Source: Pyrodictiaceae archaeon (lineage in GTDB: Archaea > Thermoproteota > Thermoprotei_A > Sulfolobales > Pyrodictiaceae). From it: DNA of 64,000 nucleotides. Below, piece after piece: positions 52,300-60,954 of this stretch. The DNA is taken from positions 1,173,480 to 1,237,479 of the forward strand of contig JALVSY010000007.1 in the NCBI GenBank assembly GCA_027036135.1. Direction: 5' to 3'. Under the pieces are notes generated by a model, which ran no database searches, had not been told where the DNA came from, and saw only the letters and a list, made by a program, of their open reading frames with translations. Made by a program: the position numbers and the translations under genes. Each line of letters starts with the position of its first letter. The stretch's first letter is position 1.

Positions 52300-52308
52300 T
52301 GTAGCCGT

Positions 52309-52977
52309 GTGAGGGTGTTGTACATGGTGGTTCTTGGTCCGAGCGATAGGAGCAAGGAGTACATCTACGGCGCGTATGTTACGGCTTTGCGTCTCCTTGC
52401 CGGCTGTAGGCGTGGAGAGCGACTCAGTGACGCACTAGGAGAGGTTGAGGAATACCTGGGCATTGTGCTGGGCGATGCCTCGGGGCTGGGAGACGCTCTA
52501 GCAGCTGCGAGAGAAGTCTACTCAATGGCTAAGGGAAGGAGCTGCGAAGAAGAGCTAACTAGGCTAGAGGAAGAGGGCTACGAGTACATAAGGAGCGCGC
52601 TCTACGCTATCGCCTCCAGGGAGCTGCTTGGGGCACAGAGCTGGAGGACCAGGCAGGCAATACTAGTCCTCCAGACGATAAGCGATGAGCCAGGGCGCTG
52701 GGAGAGGCTCACGCCACGTGGTACGGTGATAACGAGCCTAGAGGAGCTACACAATGCTGCCTCGAGGCAAGCGGCTCCCGCTGGGCTTAGGGAGAGCTAC
52801 TACACTATAGCACCGTGGCGCAGGATAGAGATAGAGTACAACATGGAGAACGCCATAGACACACTTATTCATAGCGGGGTAATAGTAAAGGCGAAGAGGC
52901 TAGGAGCCTACATAGTCCCGGCACCGTATCTCGAGAAAGAGTTCATAGAGCTACTCGAGGAAAGCCTAAGGGCCTAG
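52309..52977 (+). CDS. Helical hypothetical protein
   Basis: The 222-residue soluble protein starts with GTG at 52309, immediately after RNA-like element A. It is mostly helical (YVTALRLLAGCRRGERL; ELTRLEEEGYEYIRSALYAI). Its C-terminus, AIDTLIHSGVIVKAKRLGAYIVPAP, could be a winged-helix-like end. I recognise no family. Its 3' end meets the hepT gene tail to tail, with 4 bases of overlap. Confidence 0.55.
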   Translation: MRVLYMVVLGPSDRSKEYIYGAYVTALRLLAGCRRGERLSDALGEVEEYLGIVLGDASGLGDALAAAREVYSMAKGRSCEEELTRLEEEGYEYIRSALYAIASRELLGAQSWRTRQAILVLQTISDEPGRWERLTPRGTVITSLEELHNAASRQAAPAGLRESYYTIAPWRRIEIEYNMENAIDTLIHSGVIVKAKRLGAYIVPAPYLEKEFIELLEESLRA

Positions 52978-53393
52978 GGATCAAGTACTCCACGTGAACG
53001 CAGTGCATCGATTATTTTCTCAGCCAGTCTTAGCCCCAGGTGGTACCGCTTTTCGCGGAGAATCTCGTCGATTATCTCGAGCCTTACACCAGTATACTCA
53101 TGCACAACGATGTTGCGGAACCCAATAATGCTCCTAAGAAGCCGCGCATCATCCTCACCTAGTACTCCCTTCTCCCTTAGAACTCTCGCAGCCATGTAGC
53201 CGGAGGATGGGGCATAACCGAGCAGTGCAGCCGCTCTCAGAGCTATATCGATTATTATCTGGCTATGCAGCTGAAGCGCGTGCAATAGCATCATCTGGTC
53301 ACGCCAATCCCCTAGGTTGTATCCTTCCTCAACAACTTCGTCTAACCTCTTAGTCAGCTCCAATAGCCTCTCAAGAAGCCTCTCCAGAATCAA
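52974..53393 (-). CDS. hepT: HEPN/DUF86 toxin of an MNT-HEPN module
   Basis: The 139-residue helical protein has the HepT layout with the RNase motif Rx4-6H as FRNIVVHEYTG. The preceding helices LHSQIIIDIALRAAALLGY and MAARVLREKGVLGEDDARLL are typical. I start it at TTG 53393, which overlaps the mntA stop as TTGA; the frame reaches upstream to 53468 inside mntA. HepT is an RNase toxin silenced by AMPylation from its MNT partner. The module looks intact. Confidence 0.85.
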   Translation of the reverse strand: MILERLLERLLELTKRLDEVVEEGYNLGDWRDQMMLLHALQLHSQIIIDIALRAAALLGYAPSSGYMAARVLREKGVLGEDDARLLRSIIGFRNIVVHEYTGVRLEIIDEILREKRYHLGLRLAEKIIDALRSRGVLDP

Positions 53394-53836
53394 TGCTTCC
53401 TCACCCTGCTCGCTACCTGCCTCTCTAGGGCTCTTCGCTGAGCCTCGTGGAGGCCTAGGCGGCGCCAAGTCGTGAGAAGATCGTCGCAGAGCTTGACAAG
53501 CCTCGCTACATCGCTCGCGAAGTCCTCTCTATCGCGTACATAGACTATCTTTCCTTTGCCAAACACCTCTTGTAAGAAAACGCAATCAACGTCATTATCT
53601 ATTATCGATACATCAACTCGATCCATATCCACGCCAAGAGCCTCGGCAACAGCCTCCATGACCCTCACTACGTCGTCTAGGCTAGGCTTTCCCGCGAAGC
53701 GCACAGCTATATCGATATCCCTAGGCTTCCTCCCGGCTTCAAGAACCGAGCCAAACAGTATAGCATACCTTACTCCTAACACGCTCCACTTAATACTCCT
53801 GAGTCTCCTGAGAAGTTCTGACAAGTCTTTGCTCAT
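53390..53836 (-). CDS. mntA: MNT-type minimal nucleotidyltransferase antitoxin
   Basis: The 148-residue protein has the nucleotidyltransferase motif FGSVLEAGRKPRDIDIAVRF (GSx plus DxD) and a third acid in VDVSIIDND. It would AMPylate the HEPN toxin encoded immediately downstream. Length is slightly above the minimal family because of a basic C-terminal helix. The ATG start is at 53836. Confidence 0.85.
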   Translation of the reverse strand: MSKDLSELLRRLRSIKWSVLGVRYAILFGSVLEAGRKPRDIDIAVRFAGKPSLDDVVRVMEAVAEALGVDMDRVDVSIIDNDVDCVFLQEVFGKGKIVYVRDREDFASDVARLVKLCDDLLTTWRRLGLHEAQRRALERQVASRVRKH

Positions 53837-54056
53837 TACTTGTCCGGCCCCCTTTACCCTTTTTACCGCAATCCCTATAAGGACTCAATGATGCTACGCG
53901 AAAACCCCGTCCCTAGCCATGCCACAGAATACCTAGTTCTCAGACTATAGTAAAGCCATACCACTAGTTCTGATATCCCTAGAACGTACTGGGAGAGGAG
54001 CCTAGGTTTTATTGTCGTGGCTTCTTTTCTGGTAGCTAGGGGGTGTAGTGGCCTCT

Positions 54057-54995
54057 ATGAGGTTAGGCTTTGTCTGCCTGGGCTACTCCTGTAACGCTGC
54101 TCGCAGCGCCTCCCAGGCAATTGGTGCTGGGCTCGTAGAGGCTTATTGGAAAGTGTTCCCGGATGGAGAGTCCTATCTGAGAATAGACGGTGACCTAGGA
54201 GATGGTGTGGCTGTAGCTGTTTTTACTGGGTTCCCTGAGCCTAGTCGCCGCGTCGTCGAGGGCTTGTTGCTCGTAGAGGCTCTCCGGGGCCTTGGGGCAC
54301 GTGGCGTTATTGCTGCTCCTCTTTATCTCGCGTATAGTAGGCAGGATAAGCGGTTCCTCCGAGGAGAACCAATTAGCGTGAGAGCGGTTCTCCGTGGCCT
54401 AGGCGCTGCGGGAGCTGATGCACTCCTAACAGTTGATATACACAAGGAGTATAGCCTGGAGTGGTTCCCAGGCCCATGCCTCAATGTAAGCCCCGCGCCT
54501 GCCTTCGCAGAAGCGCTCCGGGGCATTGTGGAGGAGTCTAAGAGGACATACGTGCTCGCGCCCGACCGGGGCGCCTTCCCGAGGGCAAAGAGGCTAGGCG
54601 AGCTACTGGGAGCCCCCTTTGACTACTTGGAGAAGACTCGTGACCGCGTAACTGGCGAGGTGACTGTGAGGCCTAAGACACTGGATGCACGGGGCGCCAC
54701 AGTGATAATAGTGGACGATATTGTTAGTACTGGCGGCACATTGGCTAAGGCAGCTAGGCTCCTACTAGAGCAGGGAGCCGAGAAGGTCTACGCAGCCATA
54801 ACCCACTGCCTCCTCGTAGGCAATGCCGTGGAGAAGCTAGAGGAGAGCGGCATAGAGAAACTATTCTGCGCCAACACTGTGGAGCCAAGGTGGAGCAAAG
54901 CCCGCGTAGTCGACATAGGCCCCCTGGTAGCCGAGGCAGCGAGGAAGCTAGCTGAGAGACTCTATAGCTACGAACAGGAAGCACCAAGAACATAG
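54057..54995 (+). CDS. prs: Ribose-phosphate pyrophosphokinase
   Basis: This enzyme makes PRPP from ribose-5-phosphate and ATP. Visible motifs are FPDGESYLRIDG, YSRQDKRFLRGEPIS (flexible loop), LLTVDIHKEYSLEWFPGP, APDRGAFPRAKRLGE and the PRPP loop VIIVDDIVSTGGTL. The protein of about 312 residues is full length. ATG 54057 is chosen because GGGGGTG lies 12 bases upstream; the in-frame GTG at 54048 is too close to it. It feeds purine, pyrimidine, histidine and tryptophan synthesis. Confidence 0.93.
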   Translation: MRLGFVCLGYSCNAARSASQAIGAGLVEAYWKVFPDGESYLRIDGDLGDGVAVAVFTGFPEPSRRVVEGLLLVEALRGLGARGVIAAPLYLAYSRQDKRFLRGEPISVRAVLRGLGAAGADALLTVDIHKEYSLEWFPGPCLNVSPAPAFAEALRGIVEESKRTYVLAPDRGAFPRAKRLGELLGAPFDYLEKTRDRVTGEVTVRPKTLDARGATVIIVDDIVSTGGTLAKAARLLLEQGAEKVYAAITHCLLVGNAVEKLEESGIEKLFCANTVEPRWSKARVVDIGPLVAEAARKLAERLYSYEQEAPRT

Positions 54996-55171
54996 AGACT
55001 AGTGCCGTAGTAGGACCTACAAGGGTGTAATCTGCGGCTCTACAATGTTTCCATAAACTAGTCTTGATTTCCTTGAGCCCCCGGGGGCCAACACATACTA
55101 GGTGTAAGTCAATAAGAGATAAAAATCGATTCATGGAATCCCTATATTACGAGAAGGGGTAGACCAAGATA

Positions 55172-55987
55172 ATGGCTACCAATGCAAGTGATGCTGAGCT
55201 TCGGCGCCGCTTGCTGAGACTGATTATGGAGGATGAGGAGTTCAGACTAGCTGTTGCTGGGGCTATCGGTCTTAGGGAGATTCTAGAGGAGCTCCGCTGG
55301 CTCCGCCGCAAGAGCCTAGAGCACGATAAACGCTTTGAATCAATAGAAAGAAAGCTCCTTGAGCACGATAAGAGATTCGAAGCCATCGAGCGTAAGCTTC
55401 TGGAACATGATAAACGATTCGAGGCTATTGAGAAGAAGCTGCTGGAGCATGATAGACGCTTCGAGGCAATAGAGAGGAAACTACTAGAACATGATAAGAG
55501 ATTCGAAGCAATAGAGAAAAAGTTATTAGAGCATGATAAGAGGTTTGATGAGCTAAATAAGAGAATTGACAGTGTTGAGGCCAAGCTCTACGAGCATGAT
55601 CAGAGGCTCGACGAGATCAATAAGAGGCTTAGCAACGTGGAACTCATCGTCGGGGCTATGGCTGAGAGCATGTACTCGAGATTTGTCCTTGATGACTTGA
55701 GGGAGGATATTAGGGAGAGGGGTGAGAGAATAGTTGAGCGTAGAAGAAACGCTAGGATTAATGACGAGGATATCGACTTATTAATAGCGACTGATAAATC
55801 AGTCTACGTCGTAGAAGTGAAGGTTAAGCCCAGGGTCGCTGATGTCGGCGCGCTACTAGCAAAGGCCGAGATTGTTGCAAGGAAGTATTCCGGGCTCAAA
55901 ATAGTCCCGGTACTCGCAGGCGCCATGATCGGTAGCGAGGTCCTAGGATACGTGAAGGGCAAGAACGTGGAAGTCTACATATACTAG
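55172..55987 (+). CDS. Coiled-coil protein with PD-(D/E)XK nuclease-like C-terminus
   Basis: The 271-residue protein has three parts: a short N-terminal helical region, a coiled coil of 14-residue units (LLEHDKRFEAIERK-like, residues about 49-150) and a C-terminal domain. The last part contains DIDLLIATDKSVYVVEVKVK, whose Asp, Glu and Lys fit a PD-(D/E)XK nuclease core as in DUF3782-type archaeal proteins. The coiled coil probably sets an oligomer. The substrate is unknown; roles in DNA processing or defence are possible. ATG start at 55172. Confidence 0.75.
   Translation: MATNASDAELRRRLLRLIMEDEEFRLAVAGAIGLREILEELRWLRRKSLEHDKRFESIERKLLEHDKRFEAIERKLLEHDKRFEAIEKKLLEHDRRFEAIERKLLEHDKRFEAIEKKLLEHDKRFDELNKRIDSVEAKLYEHDQRLDEINKRLSNVELIVGAMAESMYSRFVLDDLREDIRERGERIVERRRNARINDEDIDLLIATDKSVYVVEVKVKPRVADVGALLAKAEIVARKYSGLKIVPVLAGAMIGSEVLGYVKGKNVEVYIY
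55310..55570 (+). repeat. 42-base in-frame tandem repeat (coiled coil)
   Basis: Six near-identical 14-residue units follow one another (EHDKRFEAIERKLL pattern). The amino acids are almost fixed, but the codons differ from unit to unit (for example GAGCACGATAAG, GAACATGATAAA, GAGCATGATAGA). The repeat is therefore old and kept by selection on the protein rather than recently expanded. Confidence 0.85.
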
Positions 55988-56178
55988 ACAAAAATAACTA
56001 GATAGAGCTCTAGCTGCCTAGGCATAACAGAGTGTTAGGAGGGACTGTTGAGAAGCCCTAGGTTCTGGGCAAGAAGGGGTGAATAAGAGCCAGGGACCGG
56101 AAAAAGTGCCCGTGTTATAGGCGTGAGCTAGCGTTGAGAACCAGGTCTCGGAGACAATAAGGTGTTGTGGAGAAGTCT

Positions 56179-56826
56179 TTACTCCTCTCTGCTCTCCTCC
56201 TCGGGGCCTGTTATGCGCTCTAGCTGCTTACTGACGCTCCCGACTAGTTTCTCTGCTTCGGGTACGCCTCGGGCCTCTACATAGATTATTATTGTTGCTA
56301 TTATGGCTGCCAGTATCCAGCCCACACCGTTCATGAACACGCCTAGTATTGGTGCAGCTATGTACAGTATCGAGGCGCCCCACGCCGCCCTCGTCCGGGC
56401 CTTATCGGCTTCTCCGAGGAATATTAGCCCGGTAAGGGTCTCCGCCGCGACCAGCAGCGGAGCAGCGAAGTAGATTATGAGGAGCCCGGCCTTGAACACG
56501 TTAGTGCTATTAGCCGCCACAGCTATCATGTCCAAGAAGAATCCCAGGGACGCCAGGCCAGCACCGGTTATGAAGCCTAGGCCAGCTGTCCTCGCAGCCT
56601 TTCCCAGTCGCCTCGCTTGCCCGGCTAGAATCGCGCCGGAGAACACGTAGCCAAAGCTAGCAATTAGTAGCAGGAAGTATGCGAACCCTAGGGCAAACCT
56701 GCCAAACACTGCGGGGGAACTAGCCTCTATGAGGCGCCCCGTCAACGCAACCATAGCGCTTACGGCTTGTACGCCAGCAACCATTGCCAGCTTCCGGTTA
56801 AAGACAGGTTCCTGCGACAAGCCCAC
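56179..56826 (-). CDS. Six-helix membrane hypothetical protein
   Basis: The 215-residue protein has about six predicted membrane helices (FALGFAYFLLLIASFGYVFSG; AGLLIIYFAAPLLVAAETLT; ILAAIIATIIIYVEA). It ends in an acidic cytoplasmic tail (KQLERITGPEEESREE). No transporter or enzyme motif is visible. ATG start at 56826. It is separated from its plus-strand neighbour by RNA-like element B. Confidence 0.55.
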   Translation of the reverse strand: MGLSQEPVFNRKLAMVAGVQAVSAMVALTGRLIEASSPAVFGRFALGFAYFLLLIASFGYVFSGAILAGQARRLGKAARTAGLGFITGAGLASLGFFLDMIAVAANSTNVFKAGLLIIYFAAPLLVAAETLTGLIFLGEADKARTRAAWGASILYIAAPILGVFMNGVGWILAAIIATIIIYVEARGVPEAEKLVGSVSKQLERITGPEEESREE

Positions 56827-56907
56827 TCACCAAAACCTTATCTACAGTTAACAACTGAGAAGGAGTAGAATAAAAGACCTTTGATAAACGCCTCCCTAGT
56901 AATACTA

Positions 56908-57035
56908 CCTCCTGGGGACTCTGGGAAGCTGGCTGTGAGGACTGAGCCCCGCACAAAAGCAGGGCTGTCCCGGGGAGCCCCTCTTGGGCGATGAGCGGCT
57001 AGGGGTGGACCGAGCCGCTAGGCGAAAACCGGAGG
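56908..57035 (+). ncRNA. Candidate structured RNA, element B
   Basis: A GC-rich intergenic stretch has the ends CCTCC (56908-56912) and GGAGG (57031-57035), which can pair. Inside is a hairpin at 56939-56970 (GGAC, AGCCC and GC pairing with GC, GGGCT and GTCC around an A-rich loop). Another is at 56994-57019 (AGCGGCT with AGCCGCT). Between them lie CGGGGAGCCC (56971-56980) and TGGGCGATGAG (56985-56995), shared with element A at 52171-52299. The strand is assumed from the GATGA block. No protein frame fits. Confidence 0.45.
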
Positions 57036-57084
57036 CACTAATATTAGAGCTATAGGGTATTGAAACGTAGCAACCATACGGGTT

Positions 57085-57751
57085 ATGGGAGGTCAAGACA
57101 ACATGACGAGGAGGAGACCCCTCATAGTATTAGCGATTATAGCGATACTATTGGTGACACCATTCCTCCTACGCAACCCACCCTTAGGCGAGACTAATAG
57201 CACTAGTGCCACGACACTCGTACTTGATAAGAATATCACTTTCTACCCCTACCTGGACATGGCTAGAGGGAGAGCATCGATAGAGATGCTTAGCCGTATC
57301 CTCGCAGAGGCTAAGCAACAACTACTAGCCAATAACCTATCCGTTGCTGGGCCGAGAGCTGGGCTAGTAAGAGGCCTAATCCTTCATGGCCGCCTAGTCA
57401 ATGACTTCGTGCTAGATATTCGTGGCAAGCTGTTCTACTTCGTAGTTCTCGCAGCGAAGCACGGGAACAGCTCAGTGACTAATAGCAATGCTTTCCTCGG
57501 TCCCCTGGGTAGAGGTCTCAATTGCTCCGAGTCGCGTAAAGGGAGGCATCGATCTCGTCATAAATGCTGCTCACTGGTCATGTGGGACAACACTACTAAC
57601 AATAGCCAAGTACATGTATGGACAGGGATCCTCAAGGCCCGTAGCGATAGGAGAGATGACATGCACGGATAAAATAACAACAGTGCTGCTCAGAATGGGA
57701 GGCGACTATGCACTAATTGTTCTACGCCCAGTCAATGAGACAATTCCGTAA
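57085..57751 (+). pseudogene. Secreted/anchored hypothetical protein with frameshift
   Basis: The first frame starts at ATG 57085 (or 57103). It has a basic N-terminus with a membrane helix (RPLIVLAIIAILLVTPFLL) and an extracytoplasmic region rich in NxT/NxS. It becomes basic low-complexity sequence after NSSVTNS. From ATG 57488 another frame carries MLSSVPWVEVSIAPSRVKGG and a well-formed alpha/beta continuation to 57751. Removing one A at 57487/57488 joins them into a single protein of about 221 residues. The family is not recognised. Two separate genes are less likely because the first would end in nonsense-like sequence. Confidence 0.6.
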
Positions 57752-57854
57752 TAGATGGTGGGCTTATTAACCCCCTTTCTTCGTATGCCTAGCTTAAGCA
57801 AAACACTCCCAAGCTCACAATACAGCTGCCTCGAGGCATGGAGCTGAGTAATCC

Positions 57855-58241
57855 ATGGTACTTGGGTGGCTTAGGAGCAAGACTAGTCGCAGACAAAGAG
57901 AGGCGAGGGAACAGGCTACGAGCAGGTATAGTCCAGAGATACTAGCTATCTTCCGCAAGGCCGAGGAGGCGCTACGCCGAGTAGAGATACCGGGCTACGA
58001 CTTCGACATAGTGAGTAGTGGCGTTGTCAAGAGGCTGAGGCTTAGCGGCGACAAGCTCATAGTGTTCCTAGACTACTTCGGCACAGATCCCTCGTGCTTC
58101 TTCTGCCGCTTCATAAACCAAGCCCTCTGGAACACAATACTATCCAAGGCCGCAAGGGAGCTAGAGAAGGCAGGGATGAAGAACGTTGAGTTCGTTGACT
58201 ATGCGACTGGGCTACGCCTAGAATACAACAAGGAATGGTAG
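57855..58241 (+). CDS. DUF59/MIP18-like Fe-S assembly-type protein
   Basis: The 128-residue protein has a charged N-terminus and then a domain with the DUF59 pattern: FDIVSSGVVKRLRLSGDKLIVF, DPSCFFCRFINQALWNTILS and KNVEFVDYATGLRL. DUF59 proteins assist Fe-S cluster assembly or delivery. The CFFC pair replaces the single cysteine usual at this site and could bind iron. ATG start at 57855. It stands alone on its transcript. Confidence 0.55.
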   Translation: MVLGWLRSKTSRRQREAREQATSRYSPEILAIFRKAEEALRRVEIPGYDFDIVSSGVVKRLRLSGDKLIVFLDYFGTDPSCFFCRFINQALWNTILSKAARELEKAGMKNVEFVDYATGLRLEYNKEW

Positions 58242-58310
58242 CACGGTATTGTCTCTAGTAGGGTTTATAGCGCTCCATGTATACACTGTGTATACTTGGT
58301 GCGTATTTAG

Positions 58311-58538
58311 TTGAGTGCTGTAATTAGTGTAAGAGTTCCTAAGTGGGTTAAGGAGAAGCTCGAGAAATACGGAATAAATGTCGCTGAGGTCGTTAGGAGA
58401 AGCCTCATAGAAGAGATAGAAAGGGCAGAGATGAATGAGATAGGGAGGCAGCTGGATGCTTTAAGAGAAAGACTGCGAGGCAAGATAGATCCATATGAAC
58501 TCGCGAAAATAATTGATGAAGAGCGGAAAGAGAGGTAA
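58311..58538 (+). CDS. vapB: VapB-type ribbon-helix-helix antitoxin
   Basis: The 75-residue protein begins LSAVISVRVPKWVKEKLEKY and continues NVAEVVRRSLIEEIERAE, a ribbon-helix-helix antitoxin. The C-terminal helix (ELAKIIDEERKER) would cover a PIN toxin. It starts at TTG 58311 behind a GTATACTTGG-type promoter region containing TGTATACA (58272-58279). Its toxin gene, 6 bases downstream, is interrupted, while this frame is intact. Confidence 0.8.
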   Translation: MSAVISVRVPKWVKEKLEKYGINVAEVVRRSLIEEIERAEMNEIGRQLDALRERLRGKIDPYELAKIIDEERKER

Positions 58539-58544
58539 CAGACT

Positions 58545-58979
58545 GTGCTCGTGGTTGATGCGAGTGTCTATGCTCCCCTAATAGCTACGTGTGGGAGAGC
58601 ACTCCTAGATACTGTTAAGCAGTTAGAGCTTGTTGTCCTAGACCTCACGATCTATGAAGTGTGTAATGTTTTCTGGAAGGAACATAGGAAGCTTAACCGG
58701 ATAGGTAGAGAAGAAGCTGTTCAAGCCTGAAGAGCGGCTAAGTCTCTAACCCGGTACATGAGAGTATATAGCATCGGAGACCTTTGTGTAGGGGATGTTA
58801 TGAAGATAGCGATTGAGAACAATATTACATTTTATGACGCCTCGTATATAGCCTTAGCACGGGTGCTCCAAGCACGGCTTGCAAGCGAGGATGAGGACAT
58901 ATTAAACGTTGCACCAAGGTATGGCATAGAGGTTGTTCGTTTACGGGAATTGCTTAATCGCTTCACGGGATCAAGGTAG
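58545..58979 (+). pseudogene. vapC: VapC-type PIN toxin interrupted by in-frame TGA
   Basis: From GTG 58545 the frame encodes VVDASVYAPLIA (first catalytic Asp) and LDLTIYEVCNVFWKE (conserved Glu). It stops at TGA 58728-58730 after AVQA. The same frame then continues RAAKSLTRYMRVYSI to TFYDASYIALARVL (third Asp) and SEDEDILNVAPRYGIEVV, ending at 58979. Apart from the TGA the PIN domain of about 144 residues is complete. The peptide before the stop lacks half of the active site. Loss of the toxin with retention of the antitoxin is the likely state. Confidence 0.85.
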
Positions 58980-59068
58980 TTAATAATGGATAATGCCTAG
59001 AACCTGCTTATCTCGTTTATTATTGTCTCTATGCGTTTCCTGTACCTCTTGAGCGCGTTGAGTAGTGC

Positions 59069-60315
59069 TTATGGGCCTCCCCTGGCTAGTAGCTTCTCCC
59101 TCACAGTTCTCGAGGCCGCTGCCTCCGGGTTCTCCAGTATTTGCTCCATGTCGTCGGCTAGGCTCTTCAATGCTAGGTTGTGGCGGAGATAGTTCCTCGT
59201 CTTCTCGGCTCCATGTCTAGCTATTAGGGCTCTTAGCTTCTCGGCGAGCAGGGTATATGCCTCCACTAGTCTCCTGTACTCCTCCTGGTACCTTGTAGCG
59301 AAGTCGGCGAACTCTGTGCCCTCTAGGAGGGGTGCAACATCGTCTATCCTGCCACTCGCTACCAGCCTCGCTATGCGGCGATACATGCTCCTACGAGTAG
59401 CCTCATCTATCTCTGCTGCTCCCAGGAGGCTCTTGAACACGTATTGCTTGTTCTTCATCTTTAGCATGTAGTTCCACCAGGGGAACCCGAGATAGGTCTC
59501 CCCAGGGAAGAGAACCACCAAGCCCTCGCCGCCGAGGCTATTAGCGATCCTAACTAGCTCCTCGAAGCTCCTCGCCTCTATTCTCCGCGGCCCAGGGAAC
59601 GCAGAGGAGAACTCATAGCTTATCTCCATTGTGTCATGGCTCCTAGCAGCTATGAGGAAGACCCGCCACCTAGGATCACCCGAGGGAGCCTCTAGCTCCC
59701 TGCCGAGACACCGACTAGCAGGGCAAGCAGTGTTCACGAGCTCGAACATAAGCGTTGTCTTCTCCCCTACTATGCTCTCTAGCTCCCATCGGAGCCCCAG
59801 CCTCTCCACAGAGGCCAAGAACCTCTCAGCATAAGGATTCCTAGCCACTGGTGGGCGGTGGAGACTACCACGCGTACTAAGCAACAACTCCCCGGTATCA
59901 GGGTCGCGGTAAGCAACAATGAGTGTCCCGTCAAGCTTCTCCGTAGCGATGAAACGGTCACTAGGAATCCTCGAGCACTCCCTGCACTCACGATAATTAA
60001 AGAACTTGGCAAAAGGCATAGCTAGTTGCCTAACCCCGCCACCACGATAATGACGAACAACCGCTCCACGAGCAGCAGCCAAAAATGGTCTACGGAGATA
60101 GTCACGAGGCTCCAAGCTATACTTATAGGAAACAACACAGTCCTTACCAACCCCAGCCTCATGCAACGCCTACTCCACAAACGATTAACACTAGCCATAG
60201 CTCTACGAACACCATCCAAGCCCACCCCGGGCTCAACCCCTAGCAATTTGGCAAGCCGAGCGAGTTCATCACTACTAAGGCGCTCCAAGTCACTATAATA
60301 TAGCCCAAAAGGCAT
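59069..60315 (-). CDS. T4 Rnl1-like ATP-dependent RNA ligase, probable N-terminal frameshift
   Basis: The main frame (59069-60166, 365 residues from a TTG) is an RNA ligase. It has the nucleotidyl Lys77 in FIATEKLDGTLIV, motif Ia TRGS, ELESIVG and TLMFELVN, motif IV EGLVVLF and motif V MLKMKNKQY. The region before motif I (YLRRPFLAAARG, RQLAMPFAKFFN) matches the T4 RNA ligase 1 N-terminus. The N-terminal segment MPFGLYYSDLERLSSDELAR from ATG 60315 is in another frame and runs into this one near 60170. Adding one base there gives a continuous NRLWSRR-LHEAGVGKDC. The ligase would repair or join RNA ends. The core is complete even if the TTG is used. Confidence 0.75.
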
Positions 60316-60660
60316 AACCAATACCGATAACCACCCCTCCAACATCTAAGGGCACAGGCTAAGCCATGGCCCTATACCGGGAGAACCGAGAATAGCCCGA
60401 GACCCACCTCATCAATACTATTCCCAATCTCAGACCCATGACACTCCGCTTTGCACCAACTACTACTTAAACATCCTACACCACATAGAACTATACCAGC
60501 CACACACGATAACGAACCACTATGGCATAGATCTTTTGCAAGAACTCTATCCATGGCAGGGCTACTCGCTTTTCTGCAAGCTTCTCCCCGCGTAGCATTT
60601 TTGAAAAAAGGGTTCTTTTCCCTGGTATACATGGCTGATTAGTGGAGGTAGTAGCTATTA
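60316..60660. other. Intergenic region without recognised gene
   Basis: The 345 bases separate the ligase and the 60661 gene. A weak inverted repeat (GAAAAAAGGGTTCTTTTCC, near 60602) and GTGGAGG before the next ATG are the only signals seen. Short frames on both strands lack coding character. Confidence 0.5.
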
Positions 60661-60918
60661 ATGAACACGGTCATTGTGCTAGAGGCGCTGGTTAGGGAAG
60701 CAAGACTACTGAGGGCTAAGCTAAGAGTCTATGATGCCAGGATACGCGAGCTGGAAGAGAAGTACGGGATGAGCTCCGACGAGTTCCTTACCCGGTTTGA
60801 GAAGGGAGAACTCGGGGACGAGGAGGATTATTTCATTTGGTGGAGCTACCTGAGAGCTAAGGCAGTGACACTTGAGAGGCTAAAGGAGCTTGAGAAGGAG
60901 ACCCAAAGACTACGCTAG
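60661..60918 (+). CDS. Small helical antitoxin-like protein
   Basis: The 85-residue protein is two helices around KYGMSSDEFLTRFEKGELGD, followed by EEDYFIWWSYLRAKAVTLER. This pattern is familiar from small archaeal proteins encoded directly before DUF6516 (TumE-like) toxins. ATG start at 60661 with GTGGAGGTAG upstream. The following 250 bases hold decayed pieces of such a toxin, supporting an antitoxin role. The family name rests on recollection of the pattern. Confidence 0.55.
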   Translation: MNTVIVLEALVREARLLRAKLRVYDARIRELEEKYGMSSDEFLTRFEKGELGDEEDYFIWWSYLRAKAVTLERLKELEKETQRLR

Positions 60919-60954
60919 CTCATTCCATGACGTTATTTACTTGTTTTTGAAGAT

